Source: Elusimicrobiaceae bacterium (GTDB lineage: Bacteria; Elusimicrobiota; Elusimicrobia; Elusimicrobiales; Elusimicrobiaceae). From it: DNA of 64,000 nt. The translations under genes and the position numbers were made by a program. The stretch spans positions 62,001 to 126,000 of the forward strand of contig JAFVFN010000006.1 of assembly GCA_017475405.1 (NCBI GenBank), read 5' to 3'. A model generated the notes under the pieces. The model was not told where the DNA came from, searched no databases, and was given only the letters and a program-made list of their open reading frames with translations. Shown here piece after piece: positions 58,893 through 64,000 of the stretch (position 1 is its first letter; every line of letters starts with the position of its first letter).

Positions 58893-60635
58893 CTATTTTA
58901 TCCAGCCTTCCTGCTTGGCATAATTGACAATCCCGTTGTAAATGCCCTGGGCCATCTTTTTTTGCACGGTACTTTGTGACAGACGACCTCTGTCTTTGGG
59001 ACTGCTGATAAAGCCCATTTCAACCAAAATAGCCGGGCTTTGTACCCCTTTAAGCACATAGAAATTGGCTTGTCTGATGCAATTTTTTTGGTCTACGGAA
59101 ATCCCGATACCGGGTTGTTTGTAAACGGCATTTTTAACATAACCGGCCAATTTGGAGCTTTCATTGATGTATTCGTTCTTAGCCAACGACTGTAAGAGTG
59201 CGTCTACAAAATTATAATGGACTTCTTCATACTGCATGGCTTCGTTTTCCAAGGCAGCTGTAGCGGCAGCTTCCTTATCGGTAGCTTTTTCAGAACGGAA
59301 ATACACCTGAAATCCATTCGCCTGTGCATTTTGAGTAGAGTTCACATGCACGGATACAAACAAATCCGCTTTAAAATTATTGGCAATGCGTGATCGTTCG
59401 GACAAGGCAATAAACACATCCGTATCGCGGGTTGATTTTACTTCAAAGTTACCCTTTTTAAGTAATTTGGCCAGTTCATTGCCTACGGCTAAATTCCAAT
59501 CTTTTTCACGATATTTACCGCGCACCGCACCGGGATCCTTTCCGCCATGTCCCGGGTCTACCACAATGCGCATTTTTTTATGGGCCGTAATGGCCAACGG
59601 ATGTGGCTCTGACTTAATGACCGGGGTCACGGCAGCCACGGGAGCTGTGAGCCCCTTGGGAGCGGAAGAAGGTTCTTGTTGCGGTACTGGCGTGGCGGCC
59701 ACAGGAGTTTCATCCATTGCATCTAATACCATTTCTTCAAAATCATCTTCCTCCAATACAGAAGGATTTCCCACCGATGTCATGCTAACTGGTTCATCAG
59801 AAGCTACAATAGATAAGGGTTCTGGTTCCGCTTTGATTACCGAAGTATTCGTAGCAGCAGGAACTTTTGCTGCAGGGACCGATTTTGTCGGTAATACAGG
59901 GTTTGCCTTGGCGGCACCGGCCCTAAAAACCAGCCGGCCATCTGAAGCAGGCGTAAAACTCCAATCCTTGGCTTTATCTCCTAAAATGACTTTAATCTCT
60001 GCATCCCCGCGGACTTGGCGGACTTGGGCCGAGGCAATATAATCGGTACGCAAACGTTTGTAAAAATCTCGTTTGAGAGTCACGTCTTTTAAAGTGATCA
60101 GTATTGTATGGGGATTGGGCTGACTGGTAGAAAACGCCACTTCTTTTTGCGTATCAAATACTAATAAATTATCCGAAGTGTTTAAAACAGGTTCAGTCAA
60201 TTCCACATTATAACGGCGTTCTACTACCAAGGTATCTTTCTTAAAATCAATATACCGATTGACCGCCAATTGAAAGGAAGGCAATAAAAACACATCCACT
60301 GGTGCCATTAACTGTCCGCCGCGTATTACTACTTCACCGGGTATAGGAACATGCTTGCCGTTTACGATGACCTCATTAAGAGAAGCGGTTAAAATAGCAA
60401 AAAAACCTTTGGTGGTAATCTTGGCCTGTTTGGCAGTGGCAAACAGTTCTACCTGCGTACCCAATTTACGTGCCGTACGTTGCACTTCCACATAGGTAAT
60501 CCCGTTAAGCTCAATAGAACTGACCGCACCCGCAGGGCGCCCTTCTTCCTCAATAAACACACGCCCTTGCGCATGTGCCGCTAAAGGAAGCAACATCATC
60601 AGTCCGCTTAACAAAAGTGTCCAAACCCGTTTCAT
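58893..60635 (-). CDS. N-acetylmuramoyl-L-alanine amidase (Amidase_3) with AMIN-like domain
   Basis: Start chosen at 60635 (MKRVWTLLLSG) with GGGG 5 nt upstream; ATG at 60644 (MGFMKR) is also possible. The product is about 580 residues: signal peptide (about 1-22, ends AHA), a copper-amine-oxidase-like beta domain and an AMIN-like domain, a Pro/Ala/Glu linker, then Amidase_3 with VVDPGHGGKDPGAV, DLFVSVHVNST and ILVEMGFISS holding the zinc and catalytic residues. It cleaves peptidoglycan stems in the periplasm, probably in daughter-cell separation. It follows rng by about 30 nt. Confidence 0.92.
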   Translation of the reverse strand: MKRVWTLLLSGLMMLLPLAAHAQGRVFIEEEGRPAGAVSSIELNGITYVEVQRTARKLGTQVELFATAKQAKITTKGFFAILTASLNEVIVNGKHVPIPGEVVIRGGQLMAPVDVFLLPSFQLAVNRYIDFKKDTLVVERRYNVELTEPVLNTSDNLLVFDTQKEVAFSTSQPNPHTILITLKDVTLKRDFYKRLRTDYIASAQVRQVRGDAEIKVILGDKAKDWSFTPASDGRLVFRAGAAKANPVLPTKSVPAAKVPAATNTSVIKAEPEPLSIVASDEPVSMTSVGNPSVLEEDDFEEMVLDAMDETPVAATPVPQQEPSSAPKGLTAPVAAVTPVIKSEPHPLAITAHKKMRIVVDPGHGGKDPGAVRGKYREKDWNLAVGNELAKLLKKGNFEVKSTRDTDVFIALSERSRIANNFKADLFVSVHVNSTQNAQANGFQVYFRSEKATDKEAAATAALENEAMQYEEVHYNFVDALLQSLAKNEYINESSKLAGYVKNAVYKQPGIGISVDQKNCIRQANFYVLKGVQSPAILVEMGFISSPKDRGRLSQSTVQKKMAQGIYNGIVNYAKQEGWIK

Positions 60636-60649
60636 AAACCCCATACAGT

Positions 60650-60669
60650 TGCGGGGCCATAGCCCCGCA
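60650..60669. other. GC-rich hairpin between rng and the amidase gene
   Basis: TGCGGGGC / GCCCCGCA (60650-60657 with 60662-60669) has a 4-nt loop. No T-run follows, so it looks like an intercistronic stabilising or processing hairpin. Confidence 0.5.
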
Positions 60670-60673
60670 CTGC

Positions 60674-62137
60674 TTATTCTAATACAATTTTATAATCTTC
60701 CCACGCAAGCTGCGGATCCGCCTGGATCTTCATCGAGCGGTGGATATTTTCTTCGATATCTTCCTGGTGATGCCGAATTGCTTCTGCCAGTACAGGATGC
60801 AGTACAACCCGTAAATTACCGCCGGGACGACCATTGGTAAGATCATAAATCTCACGCTGGATTTTAATACGCATGCTCTCCGCCGATAAAACCCGTCCGG
60901 ATCCATGGCATTGCGGACATTCTTCGCTGATAAAACTGCCCGTACTGGCGCGTTTGCGTTCGCGCGTCATTTCGACAAGCCCCAATTTAGTAATGGGTAA
61001 AATACGAATTTTTGCACGGTCTCCCTGCACGGCTTTGGCTAACGCCTCTACCACCCGGTGTCGACTGGAGGCCTTTCGCATATCAATAAAGTCAATAACG
61101 ATAATACCGCCGATGTTACGTAACCGTAATTGGTGGGCGATTTCGCCGGCCGCTTCAATATTGGTTTGGGTGACGGTTTCTTCCTGCGACTTATTGCCTG
61201 TAAATTTTCCCGTATTTACATCGATCGCACACAAACTTTCGGCTTCCTGGATAATAATACTGCCCCCATTGGGAAGCGGGAGTTTAATTTTACGCAAGTT
61301 ATCAATTTCCGGCTCAATATTATAGGCCTCAAAAATCGGTGTTTTCCCTTTGTAAAGTTGTACCCGGTTAGCCAAATCCGGCGAATTTTTTTCTACAAAA
61401 TCTTTGACACGGGCATAATCTTTTTTATTATCTAGTAAATATACCTTGGCATTTTCGGACAGCACATCACGCGCTACTTGTAAAACGGCATCCATATCTT
61501 CATGCAACAAATGCGGTCCACGTACAGAATCAAATTTTTTGGAAATCGACTGCCATTGGCGATATAAGTATTTTACCTCGCGTTCCAGTTCTTCTTTGGT
61601 GGCTTCTTCCGCTTCCGTACGTACAATACAACCCATCCCGTTTAAATGCTTATCAGCTAAATCCTGCACTATATCATTTAATTTATGGCGCATATCCGCG
61701 TCTTCAATATTCTTGGAAAGTCCTACAAAACTTTGGTTGGGGGTAAGCACCAAATAACGACCCGGCAACGTGACATCCATGGTCACTTTCATCCCTTTGG
61801 TGCTGATGGCATCTTTGACCACCTGTACCATGACTTCCTGTCCTTTGCGAAGCAATTTATCGATATTTTTCTTGTCTCCACCAAGCACATCGGAAATATA
61901 CAAATAAGCATTTTTTTCATAGCCGATATTTAAAAATGCGCTGGAAATCCCCGGCAATACATTTTCCACAATACCTTTGTAGATATTGCCCACGATATTT
62001 AAAGCACCGCGGCGTTCCCATAAAATTTCATTGACGCGTTCATTTTCCAAAATGGCAATGCGCGTCTCCTCAAAAGAAGTATTTACCAATACTTCTACGG
62101 TTTTATTTTCTTCAGTTGTTACTACTTCTTGCGTCAT
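60674..62137 (-). CDS. rng: Ribonuclease G/E family endoribonuclease
   Basis: The 487-residue protein has an S1 domain (about 48-125, GNIYKGIVENVLPGISSAFL), the catalytic region AIDVNTGKFTGNK and GIIVIDFIDMRKASSRH, with the metal-binding Asp residues, and the zinc-link Cys in CPQCHGSGRV. It lacks the long C-terminal scaffold of RNase E, so it is RNase G type. It processes rRNA and mRNA. GAGAGGA lies 9 nt before the ATG. Confidence 0.94.
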   Translation of the reverse strand: MTQEVVTTEENKTVEVLVNTSFEETRIAILENERVNEILWERRGALNIVGNIYKGIVENVLPGISSAFLNIGYEKNAYLYISDVLGGDKKNIDKLLRKGQEVMVQVVKDAISTKGMKVTMDVTLPGRYLVLTPNQSFVGLSKNIEDADMRHKLNDIVQDLADKHLNGMGCIVRTEAEEATKEELEREVKYLYRQWQSISKKFDSVRGPHLLHEDMDAVLQVARDVLSENAKVYLLDNKKDYARVKDFVEKNSPDLANRVQLYKGKTPIFEAYNIEPEIDNLRKIKLPLPNGGSIIIQEAESLCAIDVNTGKFTGNKSQEETVTQTNIEAAGEIAHQLRLRNIGGIIVIDFIDMRKASSRHRVVEALAKAVQGDRAKIRILPITKLGLVEMTRERKRASTGSFISEECPQCHGSGRVLSAESMRIKIQREIYDLTNGRPGGNLRVVLHPVLAEAIRHHQEDIEENIHRSMKIQADPQLAWEDYKIVLE

Positions 62138-62168
62138 GTAAAAAATCCTCTCTTAGGCTGCTTGAGCC

Positions 62169-62864
62169 TTAAATTAGGTGCAGGTTGCCGGCAGAATCTG
62201 CCCAATACAACCCTTTCCTGATAACATTAAAACGTTCATCCGTTATATCTTCGTCGTTTAAGGAGGCTTCCCATCCCAACCACGCATAAATCACATTTAA
62301 CGGATTAACCCAACTATCTTCTACCCGGTTCAAAGTCAACTCCACCGCCTGCTCACTTAGTACACGTCCTGAACGTACAAACGGTTTTAAATCCGTGGTA
62401 AAACGCAGACCGTTAACGGCTTGACGGGTAAAGTTTAACCGGGCAGATAAAACAAAATTTTCAAACGACTGTTTGGCAGCATACGAAACAAATTCGCCCT
62501 GTACTTCATATACGGCCACACTAGCCAAATACTGCACTCCCGACAACGCAACCGGAATGCGTTTTACATCCAAAAATGTAAATCCTTTCGGCTTACTGGC
62601 TTCCAACTGCTTGCGCACTTCCTGCGCATCCATCGGCATAAGCAAGTAAATATCTACATACTCCCGTTGGGCTGACTGACCGAGTTTTAAAGACGGTCCG
62701 TAAGCAATACGCGGAACATTCGGATTTTGTTTCGCGCCTACAAACGGCAGTCCGCTGGCAAGTATCATATTGCGCAACAATCCCACTCTGTTCATATTCC
62801 CGGCCAGTTGCGGGGCCAAGTGGAACACTATACGCATTTTATAAATTTTTGACGCGTTTATCAT
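62169..62864 (-). CDS. DUF2344 (TIGR03936) protein
   Basis: The 231-residue protein has the DUF2344 layout: YKMRIVFHLAPQLAGNMNRVGLLRNMILASGLPF, NPNVPRIAYGPSLKLGQSAQREYVDIYL and ASKPKGFTFLDVKRIP. In Firmicutes this gene lies between a radical-SAM partner and rng; here it precedes rng but no radical-SAM gene is adjacent within the window. Function is unknown, possibly tRNA or nucleotide related. The start could also be the later ATG at 62837. It lies 5 nt after rodA. Confidence 0.8.
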   Translation of the reverse strand: MINASKIYKMRIVFHLAPQLAGNMNRVGLLRNMILASGLPFVGAKQNPNVPRIAYGPSLKLGQSAQREYVDIYLLMPMDAQEVRKQLEASKPKGFTFLDVKRIPVALSGVQYLASVAVYEVQGEFVSYAAKQSFENFVLSARLNFTRQAVNGLRFTTDLKPFVRSGRVLSEQAVELTLNRVEDSWVNPLNVIYAWLGWEASLNDEDITDERFNVIRKGLYWADSAGNLHLI

Positions 62865-62869
62865 CTTTT

Positions 62870-64000
62870 TTATATCCTAATACGCCGCGCATATACGGAC
62901 TGCACTATTCCCAGAGCCCATAAACTGGAGACCAAATTGGATCCCCCGTACGAGATAAAAGGAAGCGGGATACCGGCTACCGGCACAATCCCCAAGAGCA
63001 TCCCGAAATTAACCAGCATATACGTTAAAAACATCCCGAATATCCCGGCACATACCAAATACCCGTACTGGTCACTGGACATATACGCAATCACTACCGT
63101 GCGCCATAAAATTAATAAATACAACCCTAGTACCAAAAACATCCCCCAGAGCCCCAGTTCTTCTCCGGCTACCGCTAAAATAAAATCCGTATGTTTTTCC
63201 GGTACAAATCCCAAGCGGGACTGCGTACCCGAAAACAGCCCTTTTCCCAGAACCCCGCCCGAGCCCATGGCAATCTGTGCCTGTAAGACGTTATAACCGG
63301 CCCCTTGCGGATCAGCATCAGGGGCTAAAAAGGTTTCTACTCGTTTGCGTTGGTGCGGTTTCATTTGGTTTTCAATAAAAATGCCACCAAAAAGACCCGC
63401 CAGTACAACCAATGTAGCCAACACAAAATATACGGCCGGCAAAAAAATCCGCAGTTGCTTAAAAAACCACCAAGTCGCATATCCCAGTCCTACAACCAAC
63501 AGCGAAAACCCCGCCATATACCACCCATTGTGCGCCAACTGATAAAACGTTTGCCCCAACCAATACTCCGTCAGTTCCGGATGCAGGTACAGGTAAGTCC
63601 AACTGATGGTAAAAAAACCAGCTACCGCGGCAAATAGGGCTGCTAGCCCCAAGTAAAACAGATTGGCTCCCGCGCAATATAAAAGCACTGCTACTGCCGG
63701 CAACGTGACCACCACTGAGGAAAAATCCGGCTGCATCATTATCAGCCCGAAAATAGGCGCCAATAATACACACAACCAAAACAGCGTAGACGTTTCACAC
63801 ATCCGTCGGCCACGTCGGTCTAAAAAGGCGGCTACCACCAAAATTGTACAAATACGGCAGATTTCGGAGGGTTGCATGGAAAAAAACGGCAGCACAAACC
63901 AGGAACGACTGCCCCGTTGGTATGATCCGAATAATAAGACCCCCACCAGCAAAGCCAAGATAAAACCGTATATCCATTTGTACTGCTCGTTGTAAATCTG
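62870..64000 (-). CDS. rodA: RodA/FtsW-type peptidoglycan polymerase, N-terminus outside window
   Basis: The open frame runs to the right edge. The visible 377 residues have the SEDS features: GSRSWFVLPFFSMQPSEICR, MGSGGVLGKGLFSGTQSRLGFVPEKHTDFILAVAGEELGL and a C-terminal ISYGGSNLVSSLWALGIVQS. Both the FIxAxxGEE-type loop and GGS motif are present. These glycosyltransferases make peptidoglycan strands in elongation. The start codon is off the window. DUF2344 and rng follow on the same strand, so rodA-DUF2344-rng-amidase could be one transcript. Confidence 0.93.
   Translation of the reverse strand, partial: QIYNEQYKWIYGFILALLVGVLLFGSYQRGSRSWFVLPFFSMQPSEICRICTILVVAAFLDRRGRRMCETSTLFWLCVLLAPIFGLIMMQPDFSSVVVTLPAVAVLLYCAGANLFYLGLAALFAAVAGFFTISWTYLYLHPELTEYWLGQTFYQLAHNGWYMAGFSLLVVGLGYATWWFFKQLRIFLPAVYFVLATLVVLAGLFGGIFIENQMKPHQRKRVETFLAPDADPQGAGYNVLQAQIAMGSGGVLGKGLFSGTQSRLGFVPEKHTDFILAVAGEELGLWGMFLVLGLYLLILWRTVVIAYMSSDQYGYLVCAGIFGMFLTYMLVNFGMLLGIVPVAGIPLPFISYGGSNLVSSLWALGIVQSVYARRIRI

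Noticed and set aside
1-64000. CRISPR array, insertion sequences, rRNA genes
   Set aside because: No regularly spaced direct repeats, no transposase reading frame and no rRNA-like sequence were found on either strand.

Overview
The window looks like a chromosome segment of a strictly anaerobic, fermentative Gram-negative bacterium, most probably an Elusimicrobiota (Elusimicrobiaceae, gut-type) relative. The reasons are: a lipid A gene (lpxB) and a Lol system, which imply an outer membrane; NfnAB, a branched-chain 2-oxoacid:ferredoxin oxidoreductase and a split-P glycine cleavage system, which imply anaerobic amino-acid fermentation; and above all many solitary pilE-like genes. I recall that the Elusimicrobium minutum genome description reported about 60 pilE-like genes of unknown function. 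I ran no database search.

Layout. 1-6144: VanX-like dipeptidase (cut by the left edge), ankyrin protein, lysS, pilin 1, lolC-lolD-Sel1 operon. 6168-9954: GH57 enzyme and PhoH ATPase. 10007-16223: pilin 2, gatC-gatA-Nudix, dispanin-like protein, GH3-like and alpha/beta-hydrolase-like proteins that have lost catalytic residues, ndk, pilin 3. 16375-20691: lpxB-rsh-zinc-ribbon operon and a POT transporter. 21009-24277: pilin 4, nfnB-nfnA, YtxH protein. 24341-33321: a 1271-residue secreted orphan, then a ychF-rlmD-RDD-pcrA operon. 33565-37863: tRNA-Glu, DUF1646 transporter, glgP, trmL. 37899-44300: a divergent pilin pair, MFS transporter, pilin 5, fRMsr, the four-subunit oxidoreductase, tRNA-Phe, pilin 6. 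44578-49992: lplA, M50-like protease, AsmA, pyrE, rlmI operon. 50314-56039: pilin 7, gcvT-H-PA-PB, pilin 8. 56114-64000: YgjP-like peptidase, trypsin-like pseudoprotease, cell-wall amidase, chromate transporter pair, RNase G, DUF2344 protein and rodA (cut by the right edge).

The standout system is the pilin set. Eight canonical type IV pilin-like genes sit singly between unrelated housekeeping genes, each as its own unit. Six have a 184-197 nt leader 37-50 nt before the start codon that keeps the same fold (P1, P2, P2b, a long-range pseudoknot P3, P4, P5, P6) although most helix sequences differ. Paired bases change together in six of six copies, and the unpaired core is conserved. P6 is followed by a U-rich run like an intrinsic terminator, and part of the core is complementary to the 5' strand of P6, so the leader could be an attenuator or riboswitch. 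The other two pilins lack the leader and share a promoter whose -35/-10 spacer contains exactly twelve T, a layout known from phase-variable surface genes. No pilus assembly gene (pilB, pilC, pilD, pilQ) lies in the window.

A second genome-wide trait is a TANAAT -10 box ending exactly 6 nt before an ATG or GTG with no Shine-Dalgarno sequence, seen at seven genes (7 nt at an eighth). This suggests frequent leaderless mRNAs. Genes with leaders usually have a clear AGGAG or GAGAGG site.
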